Position numbers and translations under genes: made by a program
In this document: positions 17,205 through 25,900 of the stretch, piece after piece
Numbering within the stretch: the stretch's first letter is position 1
Layout: each line of letters opens with the position of its first letter
From: Clostridium sp. CAG:964
GTDB taxonomy: Bacteria > Bacillota > Clostridia > Oscillospirales > Acutalibacteraceae
Assembly (NCBI GenBank): GCA_000435335.1
Contig: FR891325.1
Coordinates: forward strand, 1-47,970
DNA: 47,970 bases
Direction: 5' to 3'
The notes under the pieces: model-generated
Told to the model about the DNA's origin: nothing
Databases searched by the model: none
What the model saw: the letters and a program-made list of their open reading frames with translations, nothing else

Positions 17205-19481
17205 ATGCTTTGCAGAGAAGTACAAAACTATATATCTGCTGCAAAAGGGCTGCCGTTTTTCTATGTCATTGGTGATGAGGACTACTGCTCCGTTTTAGAA
17301 GAATTGAAGCAGGCGGATATTTCTGTCGTAAGAATGAGTGAATTTTGCCTTAAGGATGATAAATTTCCCAGTGTAGATGAACTGGTGGATTATTTCCGCA
17401 CATCCGATGTGGACTACAGAGATAATAAGTTTGTCGTAATCGGACTTGGCGAATACCTCGCTCTCAGAGGCTCTGCCGTTGCGGATAAAGAGCTTCGTCG
17501 CTTAAGAAATACCACTCTAGGGAATGCAAGAGCTATTCTCCTCCTGAGGGGTGTTTCTTCGCAAGCTGCAAAAATCATCAGAGATGACAACAAGATGGTT
17601 GAACAGCAGAGAGCGTATATTTCCAACAATCTGCTCACGAATGTATCTGTTACAAACATGCCGGAGGATGGAGGGCTTGTGGTTCAAACAGGAATAAAGT
17701 ATCTACTGCGTGCATTCGAAGATGGCGCTATTGGAAATGTCTATACGAGCACTTCGCTGGTTCTCGACAATGCCTTGTTCCCGCTATTTACTTTATCTGG
17801 AGCGTATTCTGTTGTGAAGTATATTGTGGGGGACTTTGAGCTTGATAGTGGGCTAGGAACCGAAGAACAGTGGAAGCGGTTGCTTAAAGACCTAAATAAA
17901 TGCAGCAAAGACATACGAGCTGTATTTGATAAATATGGTATTGACGAAAGGCTTATTGATGATTTGCGTTCGGCTGTATCAGGTCTTGAGTATCGGAACT
18001 GGCTTGTTTTTTTATATCTTAAACTAAATGCAAAGCAGATACAAAATTACTATTTAAAACTTGTGATTGATGAAACCTTGAATTTTGAGGACTTTAAAAC
18101 TAACCTCATGGTAAAGATTACGGAGTTTTCCCATCAAGACCGTTATTTCAGGCTATTGTATGATGAGAGGAAGAAACTTCTTAGAAATTTTCCTGAAGAG
18201 GATATTGCTGTTTTTGTAAAGACAAATGAAATCGACCCTGATGAGAGTATCTACCGTCTCACCGATAACACGTTGTTAGAAAAAAAGACCATAGTTAAAT
18301 GGGTAGTTAGTAATGGAATTAGTGAAGCCATAGCATATGTCTATCCTGCTCTTGACGAGTATCTGAAAAAATATATATTCGATTGTCCTGTTCTTTCGGA
18401 TGAGCTGACGGAATACTTTGATTTGTATAAGAAGCAGAAAGTTTCAAACCACATTTCTGATGAATTCATCAAGCTCGTTGAAAAGTATGCAGATGGTATT
18501 TCGTATGCGCAGCTTCCAACGAGAGATAACGCAATTAAGGCTGTTTCAAGCAAGAATAATGCTTTCTTGTATTGGATTGACTCATTAGGTGTGGAGTACT
18601 TGTCTTACATTACTGCCCTTGCAAAGAAAAAAGGACTGTCGATTCATACGGATATAGTGCGCTCTGATTTACCGACGATTACATCAATAAACAAGCAGTT
18701 CTATGAGCAGTGGATGGGCGGGAAAAAATACAAAGAAGAGCAACTTGATAACATCAAGCATAAAGACAAGGGCGGTTATTTTTTTACGGACGATGAGGCT
18801 CCGATTCACATCCCAGCAGAGCTCGAAGTGATTGAAAAAGCTTTAAATACTGCGGCTGTGGAACTAGGTATGCACAACTGTAAATCGTTTATTATCGCAA
18901 GCGACCATGGTGCTTCCAGATTGGCTGTAATAAAAAAGCAAGAAGTGCCGTACGAAACGGACACCAAGGGAGAACACTCCGGACGGTGTTGCAAGTCTTT
19001 TGACGGATGTGATGTTCCTTATAAAGTGGAGGAAAATGGTTATATAATACTTTCAGATTATGGTAGATTCCGTGGCAGTCGTCCCGCTAATGTAGAAGTT
19101 CATGGAGGCGCCAGCCTTGAGGAAATTGTTGTTCCAGTTATTACTTTGACACTCAAAAAGCAGGTGGGCGTAAAGATTACAGTTATGCATTCTGATGATA
19201 TTACTGCAGACCGGCATGAGGGTGTTACATTGAATTTGTATATTTCTGATGTTGAATCACCAGATAATATCAGCCTTGTGATTGAGGATAAACCCTATCA
19301 AGCAAAATCGGAAGATGCGACACATTTTACTTTCGCACTTACAGATATTAAACGCGCAAAGATGAAACCATATACGGCAGATGTGTTTGATGGGTCGGAT
19401 TTGATTGGTAGCGTTTCCTTCAAAGTTAAAGGAAAAACCGCCACAATCAAAGATGATTTTGATTTCGGTGATGAATTCTAA
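17205..19481 (+). CDS. pglZ: PglZ-domain protein (BREX type 4 phosphatase-like)
   Basis: 758 aa from ATG 17205, preceded by GGGAGGGG. PglZ is the hallmark BREX protein, an alkaline-phosphatase-superfamily fold. Recognisable signatures are FLYWIDSLGVEYLSYI (about residue 455), IIASDHGASRL (about 563) and EVHGGASLEEIVVPVI (about 630), with the metal-ligand Asp/His residues expected of the superfamily. The N-terminal 400 residues are less conserved, and the C-terminal 100 form a beta-rich tail (VTLNLYISDVESPDNISLVI). Its biochemical activity in BREX is not firmly established. It sits 3 bases after brxC and 12 before brxL, so it is translated from the same message. Confidence 0.9.
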   Translation: MLCREVQNYISAAKGLPFFYVIGDEDYCSVLEELKQADISVVRMSEFCLKDDKFPSVDELVDYFRTSDVDYRDNKFVVIGLGEYLALRGSAVADKELRRLRNTTLGNARAILLLRGVSSQAAKIIRDDNKMVEQQRAYISNNLLTNVSVTNMPEDGGLVVQTGIKYLLRAFEDGAIGNVYTSTSLVLDNALFPLFTLSGAYSVVKYIVGDFELDSGLGTEEQWKRLLKDLNKCSKDIRAVFDKYGIDERLIDDLRSAVSGLEYRNWLVFLYLKLNAKQIQNYYLKLVIDETLNFEDFKTNLMVKITEFSHQDRYFRLLYDERKKLLRNFPEEDIAVFVKTNEIDPDESIYRLTDNTLLEKKTIVKWVVSNGISEAIAYVYPALDEYLKKYIFDCPVLSDELTEYFDLYKKQKVSNHISDEFIKLVEKYADGISYAQLPTRDNAIKAVSSKNNAFLYWIDSLGVEYLSYITALAKKKGLSIHTDIVRSDLPTITSINKQFYEQWMGGKKYKEEQLDNIKHKDKGGYFFTDDEAPIHIPAELEVIEKALNTAAVELGMHNCKSFIIASDHGASRLAVIKKQEVPYETDTKGEHSGRCCKSFDGCDVPYKVEENGYIILSDYGRFRGSRPANVEVHGGASLEEIVVPVITLTLKKQVGVKITVMHSDDITADRHEGVTLNLYISDVESPDNISLVIEDKPYQAKSEDATHFTFALTDIKRAKMKPYTADVFDGSDLIGSVSFKVKGKTATIKDDFDFGDEF

Positions 19482-19493
19482 GGAGGGAGAAAT

Positions 19494-20990
19494 ATGGAAC
19501 TTTCAGAAAAGCTGAGAGATAATTTTGACGAGATGGTTGTCTTCAAGGATTTGAAGAAAACCAATTTCTTCTCTACACTGAGCCTCCCTGCTTTTATGCG
19601 CGACTGGCTGCTGAAAAAGTTTGAAGACGACGAGGGTGAATTTGATAAAGACGATCTTGTCAGATTTGTCAAGAAATTCATTCCTAGAAAAGACGATTGG
19701 AATGCCATAAAGAATGCTGTTGTTATTGAAGGCAAGACTGTAAAGTTTCTAGCAAAGATATCTGTCAATATTGATATTAAATCCGGGGAGGTTTCTTTTT
19801 CCTTACCTGACTTTGGCTTGGGATTCAAAGAAACTATAATTGAAAGCGATGTATGGGATTCATGTAAGGATGATCTCGTGAAGGGCAGAGATATCTGGGG
19901 AATGGTGGAGCTTGGATATCGTTCTCCGGATGATTTTGATTTTACTTTCGAGTATGAAAGGAAATCATCCAAGGGAAAGAATTCAAAGGACGGGAAAATT
20001 AAACTTATATCTTTCAAGAATTTCTGCCCATATGAGATTAACCTTGAAGACTACAAAGAGGCCCGTAAGGAGTTTACTACAGGTGAGTGGATAGATGTTA
20101 TCCTTGGCGCCGTTGACTATAACGCCGCCGGTTATGAAAATGAAGAAGAAAAACTTACCATGATTACAAGATTGCTGCCGTTTGTGGAGAAGCGCTTGAA
20201 TTTGATTGAGCTTGCACCTAAAGGTACCGGCAAATCTTATCTTTTTGGAAATGTCAGCCGATATGGATGGCTTTCCAGTGGCGGTGTTATGAGCCGAGCC
20301 AAAATGTTTTATGATCAGACAAAGCGCAGGGAAGGTTTGATAACAGGAAGTGATTTTGTCACTCTGGATGAGGTGCAGACTATTTCCTTTACCGACACAG
20401 ATGAAATGCGAGCTGCTTTGAAAGGTTATTTGGAGCAAGGAAACTTTACTGTGGGTGACTATAAAGGAATAGCAGATGCAGGTGTGATCCTTTGCGGAAA
20501 TATCCGTAAGGAAATAATGGATGCGGATGGCTATGAAAATATGTTCACAGAACTACCAGTTGTTTTTCATGAATCAGCATTAATTGAGAGATTTCACGGA
20601 TTCATCAAAGGGTGGAATATTCCGCGAATGAAGGACGATTTGAAGGTGAATGGTTGGGCCTTGAATTCGGAATACTTCTGTTCCATCATGCATGAACTTC
20701 GTAGCGATATGACATACAGAAGCATTGTGGATGAATACATCATCGTCCCGGAAGGAGCCGACACACGTGATACAGAAGCTGTAAAGCGTATAGCTACAGC
20801 ATACTTAAAGCTGCTCTTCCCGAATGTTCGGCATATGGATGATATTACTCCGAGAGAATTTAAAAGGTATTGTTTTGATAGAGCACGAAGAATGAGGGAT
20901 ACAATCAAGTATCAACTTGGTTTACTTGATGTGGAGTATTCCGGAAAGGATTTGCCGCCATTTAAGATTTACGGCATAGATACAGAATAA
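19494..20990 (+). CDS. brxL: BrxL-like AAA+ protein, short form without a Lon protease domain
   Basis: 498 aa; ATG 19494 follows AGGAGGGAGAAAT. The AAA+ core has Walker A APKGTGKS (about 241-248) and a downstream FVTLDEVQTISFTD segment as Walker B. SGGVMSRAKMFYD and VGDYKGIADAGVILCGNI are typical BrxL motifs. Full-length BrxL of BREX type 1 is near 680 aa with a C-terminal Lon-like domain; this protein stops after the AAA+ lid and has no Ser-Lys protease region. That matches the shorter BrxL-related family rather than a truncation, because the end is clean and followed 1 base later by the next gene. BrxL proteins form DNA-binding rings and act in phage defence. Confidence 0.85.
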   Translation: MELSEKLRDNFDEMVVFKDLKKTNFFSTLSLPAFMRDWLLKKFEDDEGEFDKDDLVRFVKKFIPRKDDWNAIKNAVVIEGKTVKFLAKISVNIDIKSGEVSFSLPDFGLGFKETIIESDVWDSCKDDLVKGRDIWGMVELGYRSPDDFDFTFEYERKSSKGKNSKDGKIKLISFKNFCPYEINLEDYKEARKEFTTGEWIDVILGAVDYNAAGYENEEEKLTMITRLLPFVEKRLNLIELAPKGTGKSYLFGNVSRYGWLSSGGVMSRAKMFYDQTKRREGLITGSDFVTLDEVQTISFTDTDEMRAALKGYLEQGNFTVGDYKGIADAGVILCGNIRKEIMDADGYENMFTELPVVFHESALIERFHGFIKGWNIPRMKDDLKVNGWALNSEYFCSIMHELRSDMTYRSIVDEYIIVPEGADTRDTEAVKRIATAYLKLLFPNVRHMDDITPREFKRYCFDRARRMRDTIKYQLGLLDVEYSGKDLPPFKIYGIDTE

Positions 20991-20991
20991 A

Positions 20992-21192
20992 ATGGAAACA
21001 AAGAAATGTTATGTTTGCGGCAAATCACCGCTCACAAAGGATGAAATAGGGATTACCAAAAAGATAATCGATAAGAAAACAACCATTTTTTATTGTTTGC
21101 CATGCTTGGCTGAACATCTTGAGGTAACGGAAGAAGAACTTCTTGCTAAAATTGAAGAATTCAAAAACGAAGGCTGTACACTCTTTAGGTAA
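20992..21192 (+). CDS. Small four-cysteine (zinc-ribbon-like) protein of the BREX-like operon
   Basis: 66 aa. ATG 20992 begins 1 base after the brxL stop, with no ribosome site of its own, so translation is probably coupled. CYVCGK near the N-terminus and CLPCLAEH in the middle give a Cys-x2-Cys ... Cys-x2-Cys arrangement typical of a structural zinc site. The C-terminal half is an acidic helix (LEVTEEELLAKIEEFKNEG) with one more cysteine (GCTLF). I do not recognise the family. Its place between brxL and the cysteine desulfurase suggests a partner of one of them, for example a sulfur acceptor, a scaffold or an adaptor. That role is inference. Confidence 0.7.
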   Translation: METKKCYVCGKSPLTKDEIGITKKIIDKKTTIFYCLPCLAEHLEVTEEELLAKIEEFKNEGCTLFR

Positions 21193-21203
21193 GGTGATTT
21201 CTG

Positions 21204-22328
21204 ATGAAGCAACATATCTATGCCGATAATGCTGCAACGACACAACTTGATAAAACTGCGTTTGAAGCTATGACACCATGGCTTATTGAAGAATATGGAA
21301 ATGCCTCGCAGCCTTATGCGTTTGCCAGGAAACCTAAAAAGGCTCTTGCAGAAGCAAGATGTACAATTGCAGAATGTATTGGTGCCTTACCTGAGGAGAT
21401 TTTTTTTACTTCCGGAGGGACTGAAAGCGATAACTGGGTCATCAAAAGTTCGGCGTTTTCTGATTCCGAAAAGCGGGGAATGATTACATCGACCTTTGAA
21501 CATTATGCAGTTCTTCGTTCCTGTGCGGCGATTGAGCACATTGGATATCCTGTAGCATATATGTGTCCTACTGAAGAAGGATATATTACTTCTGAGATTC
21601 TATGGAAATACATAACAGACAAAACTCGTCTGGTTTCTGTGATGTATGCAAATAACGAGATTGGCAGCATTCAGCCTATCTGTGAGTTGTGTGAAATAGC
21701 CCATACTCATGGCGCACTGTTCCATACAGATGCAGTTCAAGCTGTTGGGCATATCAAAATCAACGTTCATGAATTAGGGGTAGATTTTCTTTCAGCTTCT
21801 GCTCATAAATTTAATGGACCTAAAGGTATTGGATTCCTTTATATCCGTAATGGTGTTGAATTACTGCCTTATGAAGACGGTGGTGCACAGGAAAGTGCGC
21901 ATCGTGCAGGAACAGAGAATGTAGCGGCAATAGTAGGAATGGCAACGGCACTGAAAACAAACTGCGATTTGCTGGAGCAGAATCAGCAGCATATTCTAAA
22001 TTTGGAAAGACATCTTGTGACTCAGCTCAATGAAGCAGGAGTTGTCTATAAACGCAATGGTGGGGATAGCAAGTTGCCCGGTTTGCTAAGCTTATCATTT
22101 CCGGGCAAGGATGGAGAAGCTATTCTTCACCGCATGGATCTTATGGGTATCAGCATCTCCACTGGTTCTGCTTGTGATAGTGTGAATACAGAAATCTCGC
22201 ATGTCTTGAGGGCTATTCGACTTGATGAAGACTACGCCAAGGGTACGATTAGGATTTCGCTGGGAAAGAATAGTACAGAAGCAGATGCTGAAAAAATAGG
22301 CTGTGCCCTGATTAGAATCGTTTCTTAA
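21204..22328 (+). CDS. Cysteine desulfurase (NifS/IscS/DndA-like)
   Basis: 374 aa, PLP-dependent enzyme converting cysteine to alanine and enzyme-bound persulfide. ATG 21204 follows AAGGTGATTT. The fold-type I signatures are complete: YADNAATT at the start, FTSGGTESDNW, HTDAVQAVGHI, PLP lysine K202 in SASAHKFNGPKG, AHRAGTENVAAIVGMA, and the catalytic cysteine C324 in STGSACDS. The length and the short loop before Cys fit the NifS/IscS/DndA group. As the last gene of the operon, 11 bases after the 66-aa gene, it is the likely sulfur donor for BrxP, as DndA is for DndC. Cellular desulfurases for Fe-S assembly are alternatives, but no isc/suf genes are nearby. Confidence 0.92.
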   Translation: MKQHIYADNAATTQLDKTAFEAMTPWLIEEYGNASQPYAFARKPKKALAEARCTIAECIGALPEEIFFTSGGTESDNWVIKSSAFSDSEKRGMITSTFEHYAVLRSCAAIEHIGYPVAYMCPTEEGYITSEILWKYITDKTRLVSVMYANNEIGSIQPICELCEIAHTHGALFHTDAVQAVGHIKINVHELGVDFLSASAHKFNGPKGIGFLYIRNGVELLPYEDGGAQESAHRAGTENVAAIVGMATALKTNCDLLEQNQQHILNLERHLVTQLNEAGVVYKRNGGDSKLPGLLSLSFPGKDGEAILHRMDLMGISISTGSACDSVNTEISHVLRAIRLDEDYAKGTIRISLGKNSTEADAEKIGCALIRIVS

Positions 22329-22433
22329 GCTGTAACTATTTATTTGACCCACACATATTAATTATTCTCTCTGCGGTCAGGGTAAGCAACAAGCTATGAA
22401 ATCAGTTCGTTCGCACAATTGAATAGGCAGAAA

Positions 22434-22492
22434 AAAGGACTTCCGGAGCCGATGCAAACAACGCACTAAACTCTGAAAGTCCTTATTTTACG
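22434..22492 (+). terminator. Terminator of the BREX-like operon
   Basis: AAGGACTT-C-CGGAG (from 22435) pairs with CTC-TG-AAAGTCCTT (22471-22484 region) and is followed by ATTTTA. It lies about 105 bases after the cysteine desulfurase stop and closes the operon. Confidence 0.7.
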
Positions 22493-22854
22493 GCCTTTTT
22501 CAGCATATTCTGGGAAAAGTCCAATATAGGTACATTTCTCTTGCCTTACCCTATGCTGCTATAATTTGAATAATTGCAAAAACCTGCAATTATAGTTCTT
22601 CTATTTATTCAAGGAGATGAAGGAACTAAATTTGAGTAAAGCAAAACATGTTTTTGGGCGCGGGTGTGGAGTGTGAAGATTCAGGAACAGCAGAAAAGAT
22701 GGATACCGTGCCCGACGAAATGCCCCTTTGATAAGTTTAATCACCGTATAATGAATCTGTCATCAGATATCAAACGAGAGTTTAAAAAGCTTTATATCGC
22801 CTATAAGATTTATACAAATTTCGTTGATGTAGTAATTCAGAAACAACGGTTGAG
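22493..22854. other. Gene-poor stretch between the BREX-like operon and the prophage remnant
   Basis: About 360 bases. A hairpin TAATTGCA/TGCAATTA (22571-22592) followed by T-rich sequence may be a second terminator. AAGGAGATG near 22612 precedes only a 20-codon frame. A 72-codon frame from 22664 overlaps the terminase remnant and is unsupported. This is probably junction DNA between the operon and mobile-element debris. Confidence 0.45.
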
Positions 22855-24240
22855 GATTTCTGTTCAAGCGTCAGCTTCATAAGCTCCTTTGTAGGCGGTG
22901 ACATATCCTTAAAGCCCTGTCCGAACGGAACGACCGTAAATCCCATACCTTCAAGATTCTGCACCATCTGAACTGCGCCCCAACGGTCGAATGCAATTTC
23001 TCTGATGTTGAATTTCTTTCCAAGCTGTTCTATGAACCTTTCTATATAGCCGTAATGGACTACATTTCCCTCTGTGGTCTGCAAGTATCCCTGTCGCTCC
23101 CACACATCATACGTTACATGGTCACGCTTTACACGCAAATCCAGTGTGTCCTCTGGTATCCAGAAGTAGGGAAGAATGATGTACTTGTCTTCTTCACCAA
23201 GTGGCGGGAACACAAGCACAAATGCCGTTATATCCGTTGTGGAAGATAGGTCAAGTCCACCGTAGCAAACTCTGCCTTTCAAATCATCTTCTCTGACCGC
23301 AAATGCACACTTATCCCACTTATCCATAGGCATCCAACGGACTGCCTGTTTTTCCCACTGATTAAGCCTTAGCTGACGGAAGGAGTTTTCTTCACCCGGA
23401 TTTTGCTTTGCTGATTCGCAAGCGGTTTTAACTTTATCCATTCCGATAGTTTCACCCAGAGAGGGATTGCACTTTCTCCAGACCTTCGGACTTGTCCAGC
23501 CCTCTGTATCATCAGCACCGAAAATGACGGGATAGAATGTAGGGTCAATTTTTCGTCCGTCAATAATATCCTGTGCCTTTTGATGAATCTCATAGCAGAT
23601 TGAATGTGTATCTGTGCCGGCAGTGGTGATCAGAAAAAAGAGCGGCTGCATTCTCTCATCACCGCTCCCCTTTGTAAGGACATCATAAAGTTTTCTGTTC
23701 GGCTGACTGTGCAACTCATCAAACACTACTCCGTGAACATTAAAGCCGTGCTTGCTGTATGCCTCGGCAGATAGCACTTGATAAAAGCTGTTTGTGGGTT
23801 CATAGATGAGCCTTTTCTGTGATGCGAGTATCTTTACTCTTTTATTCAGTGCCGGACACATACGCACCATATCGGCGGCAACATCAAAAACGATTGATGC
23901 CTGTTGTCTGTCGGCAGCCGCACCGTAAACCTCGGCTCTCTGTTCACCGTCACCGCAGGTGAGAAGAAGTGCAACAGCCGCAGCTAATTCAAACTTGCCG
24001 TTCTTCCTTGAAATTTCAATGTATGCTGTGTTGAACTGTCTGTATCCGTTAGGCTTTAAAATGCGAACAGGTCACGAATAATCTGCTCTTGCCAGTCCAT
24101 AAGCTCAAAGGGCTTTCTCGCCCAAGTGCCTTTGGTGTGGCACAGGCTTTCAATAAAGGCAACGGCAAAGTCAGCGTATTCTTTATCATAGTAGCTGTCC
24201 TTTGCTTTGAATTTTGTAGGCTTGTAATTTTTAAGTTTTC
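22855..24240 (-). pseudogene. Phage terminase large subunit, disrupted
   Basis: Reads from 24240 down to about 22855. The N-terminal part (KLKNYKPTKF..., KGTWARKPFELMDWQEQII) sits in one frame, which hits a stop just after DLF near 24058. The continuation (ILKPNGYRQFNTAYIEISRKNGKFELAAAVA...) sits in the next frame, so one base is missing there. The start codon position, correctly spaced after GGAGGTGATTTT, reads ACG instead of ATG. The ATPase and nuclease parts are recognisable (VVFDELHSQPNRKLYD, CYGGLDLSSTTDITAFVLVF). Homology ends at LMKLTLEQK near 22855, where homologues have roughly 60 further residues. It is clearly a dead gene from a siphovirus-like prophage. Confidence 0.85.
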
Positions 24241-24316
24241 TCGTAAAATCACCTCCGAAAGGGCATAAAAATAGCCTGCCTATATTGGCAAGCTAATAAA
24301 GTGCACTTTATAATCC

Positions 24317-24589
24317 TTACATAAGATATTGTTGTAGTTCGGGTATTCTTTCAATTCGAGATTTTAGAAAAAATCCAAATATTTTAATCTTTCCAATCTC
24401 ATTAGGGCCATCTAATATTCCTATGTATTTTTGATATATCGGTTCGAATTCTTCTGCCAATAGCAATAAGGTTTGCTTATTAGCTGTATGAACTAAAGTG
24501 GGGTTAGCAATATATTTATTAAGCAGATTTGATATTTCTATTCCAGTTTCATATTTTATAAATTGTTTAATTGCATTTTTTGACTTCAT
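24317..24589 (-). CDS. Small hypothetical protein (prophage debris region)
   Basis: 90 codons from ATG 24589, which follows AAGGA by 8 bases; a TTG two codons upstream is the alternative. The protein is helical and moderately charged (AIKQFIKYETGIEISNLLNK, KIKIFGFFLKSRIERIPELQQ). No signal peptide, membrane segment or known motif. It is A+T-richer than the terminase and probably forms a two-gene unit with the gene at 24629-24826. Function unknown. Confidence 0.5.
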   Translation of the reverse strand: MKSKNAIKQFIKYETGIEISNLLNKYIANPTLVHTANKQTLLLLAEEFEPIYQKYIGILDGPNEIGKIKIFGFFLKSRIERIPELQQYLM

Positions 24590-24628
24590 ATTCAATTTCC
24601 TTATTGTGACATAATTTAAGTATTTTTA

Positions 24629-24826
24629 TTATTCAATGTCAATGTTTTTACAAAGCTCATCAATTATTCTTGATATGTTATTAGGTGATGTTTTAATTGT
24701 TGGTAAATCCTTTTTGTTTATATCTCGTCCAATCAAAACATCATTTTTGTTATCTATGAAATCTATAATCATCATTGTTCCGTTTTTTAGTTCTGCATAT
24801 TTTCCAACTAAATTATCATTCATCAT
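24629..24826 (-). CDS. Small hypothetical protein, beta-barrel-like
   Basis: 65 codons; tandem ATGs at 24826 and 24823 follow AAGGATTGAG. The pattern GKYAELKNGTMMIIDFIDNKNDVLIGRDI suggests a small beta-barrel (a start-of-domain G-K-Y-x-x-L-x-D-G layout), followed by a short helix (ISRIIDELCKNI). No known motif. It precedes the 24317-24589 gene by 39 bases in the same direction. Function unknown. Confidence 0.5.
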   Translation of the reverse strand: MMNDNLVGKYAELKNGTMMIIDFIDNKNDVLIGRDINKKDLPTIKTSPNNISRIIDELCKNIDIE

Positions 24827-24891
24827 AATCTCAATCCTTAAGATGTAAAGTTAAAAATACTAATAATATTATATCAAAAACAAAAGGGAAG

Positions 24892-25092
24892 TCAATTAGT
24901 GTGAACCGTTCTATGAATAGTATCAAGAATTATTTCCTGCTCTGTTTCATCTACACCTATGCTTTTCAAAGCCTCTCGTATTCCGCAATCGGAGCACACA
25001 ATCGTTACATTATCAACCCTTGAAGCCGCACCTCGGTCACCGAATATATTTCCGCATTTCGGGCATTTTCTTAACTGAATTTCATTTTTCAT
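24892..25092 (-). CDS. Small zinc-finger protein of phage/ICE type
   Basis: 66 codons from ATG 25092, which follows GGAG at a spacing of 10. CPKCGNIFGDRGAASRVDN followed by TIVCSDCGIREALKSIGVD gives two Cys-x2-Cys knuckles. This matches the small cysteine-knuckle proteins common in clostridial phages and conjugative elements. The frame is open upstream to 25299 (69 more codons, including GLHAGQLKSYIQLCLALSQM), which may be the tail of another phage gene; the internal ribosome site argues for the shorter form. Function unknown, probably nucleic-acid binding. Confidence 0.6.
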   Translation of the reverse strand: MKNEIQLRKCPKCGNIFGDRGAASRVDNVTIVCSDCGIREALKSIGVDETEQEIILDTIHRTVHTN

Positions 25093-25482
25093 TTTCACAC
25101 ATCTCCATTGAATTTTTGTTCTCATTGCACATTTTGGTTTTTCGCTTTGCTGTGGTTTCGGACTTGCCGTTCTGACTTCTTTTGCCATTTGGCTGAGGGC
25201 TAAGCAAAGCTGAATGTAGCTTTTAAGCTGTCCTGCGTGAAGTCCGTTCTGTTTGCCGTTTGACGGCTTGTCAAACTGGAAAAGTCGGGCAAAAAACATC
25301 TGCTATCTAACTTTTAAAAAACTTACACACTTTTCTTGACAAACCCGTAAGCCTTGATATAGGATATCCTGAAAGGGCTCGATGCACGCTAGGAATGTAC
25401 TATCCCAAAGAGAAGAAATTTAAGTTCTCACTTCTTCGTATAATAAAATAGTAGTTATTAATGTCCCTCTCCAAGGACAAAA

Positions 25483-25665
25483 AATGCTATACTGTAATGG
25501 ACACTGTGGATTGGTAACACTTCCTACCGCACGACGGTTTCAGAAAGGCTCCAACCACAGTCCTTTACGTGTTTGTTAATTAGTTAGATACCGCACGACG
25601 GTTTATTTAGAACGAGGTTACAAGACGTAAAGTACCCTGTGGGTCCATACAGTGTCAAATAAACT
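25483..25665 (+). ncRNA. Probable IS110 bridge-RNA region
   Basis: ACTGTGG-A-TTGG (25503-25514) pairs with CCAA-CCACAGT (25551-25561 region) to form a long stem around an internal loop. TACCGCACGACGGTTT occurs twice, at 25525-25540 and 25589-25604, each a small ACCG/CGGT hairpin. A third element spans the region before TGTGGAGG. Position directly upstream of an IS110 recombinase and repeated stem-loops fit a bridge RNA; the identity is inferred, not computed. Confidence 0.5.
25525..25604 (+). repeat. 16-bp direct repeat in the IS110 RNA region
   Basis: TACCGCACGACGGTTT at 25525-25540 and 25589-25604, spaced 64 bases apart start to start. Each copy can fold as ACCG-CACGA-CGGT. Confidence 0.85.
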
Positions 25666-25681
25666 CTGTGGAGGTATCATT

Positions 25682-25900
25682 ATGATTTATGTCGGAATCG
25701 ACGTTGCAAAGGACAAGCATGATTATTTATTATTAATTCCGATGGTGAGGTTTTGTACGATGTGTTTACAATACAGAACAACATAGACGGGTTTAACGAC
25801 TTGCTGTTCAAAATAAAGACAGCCGAACAAAATTCGGACAAAGTAAAAGTAGGGCTTGAAGCCACGGGACACTATAGTTGCAATATCCTTTCTTTATATA
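25682..25900 (+). pseudogene. IS110 recombinase N-terminal fragment, frameshifted
   Basis: ATG 25682 follows GGAGG. MIYVGIDVAKDKHDY is the first RuvC-like strand with the leading catalytic Asp of DEDD recombinases. The frame then slips near 25721-25735; the correct continuation NSDGEVLYDVFTIQNNIDGF... is one frame away and runs to VGLEATGHYSCNIL, which carries the conserved E-A-T-G-H-Y motif. Homology stops there, so about four fifths of the recombinase is missing. Non-functional. Confidence 0.8.

Larger units (their letters stand above)
25440..25900 (+). mobile_element. IS110-family remnant (left end, bridge-RNA region, broken recombinase start)
   Basis: A non-coding structured region (25480-25665) is followed by the first 70 or so codons of an IS110-type DEDD recombinase, after which IS homology stops near 25900. 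IS110 elements encode the guide (bridge) RNA upstream of the recombinase at the left end, exactly this layout. Neither end of the element could be fixed; the left limit is approximate. Confidence 0.65.

Noticed and set aside
7225..22328. Classical Dnd phosphorothioation operon
   Set aside because: The desulfurase and the PAPS-reductase-like gene fit DndA/DndC, but DndB, DndD and DndE are absent and PglZ/BrxC/BrxL are present, so BREX type 4 is the better label.
22664..22882. 72-codon plus-strand frame at the operon/prophage boundary
   Set aside because: No ribosome site; it overlaps the 3' end of the terminase pseudogene on the other strand and has no recognisable motif.
25525..25604. CRISPR repeats
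   Set aside because: Only two copies of a 16-bp repeat, spaced 64 bases apart, within a structured IS110 region; no array.
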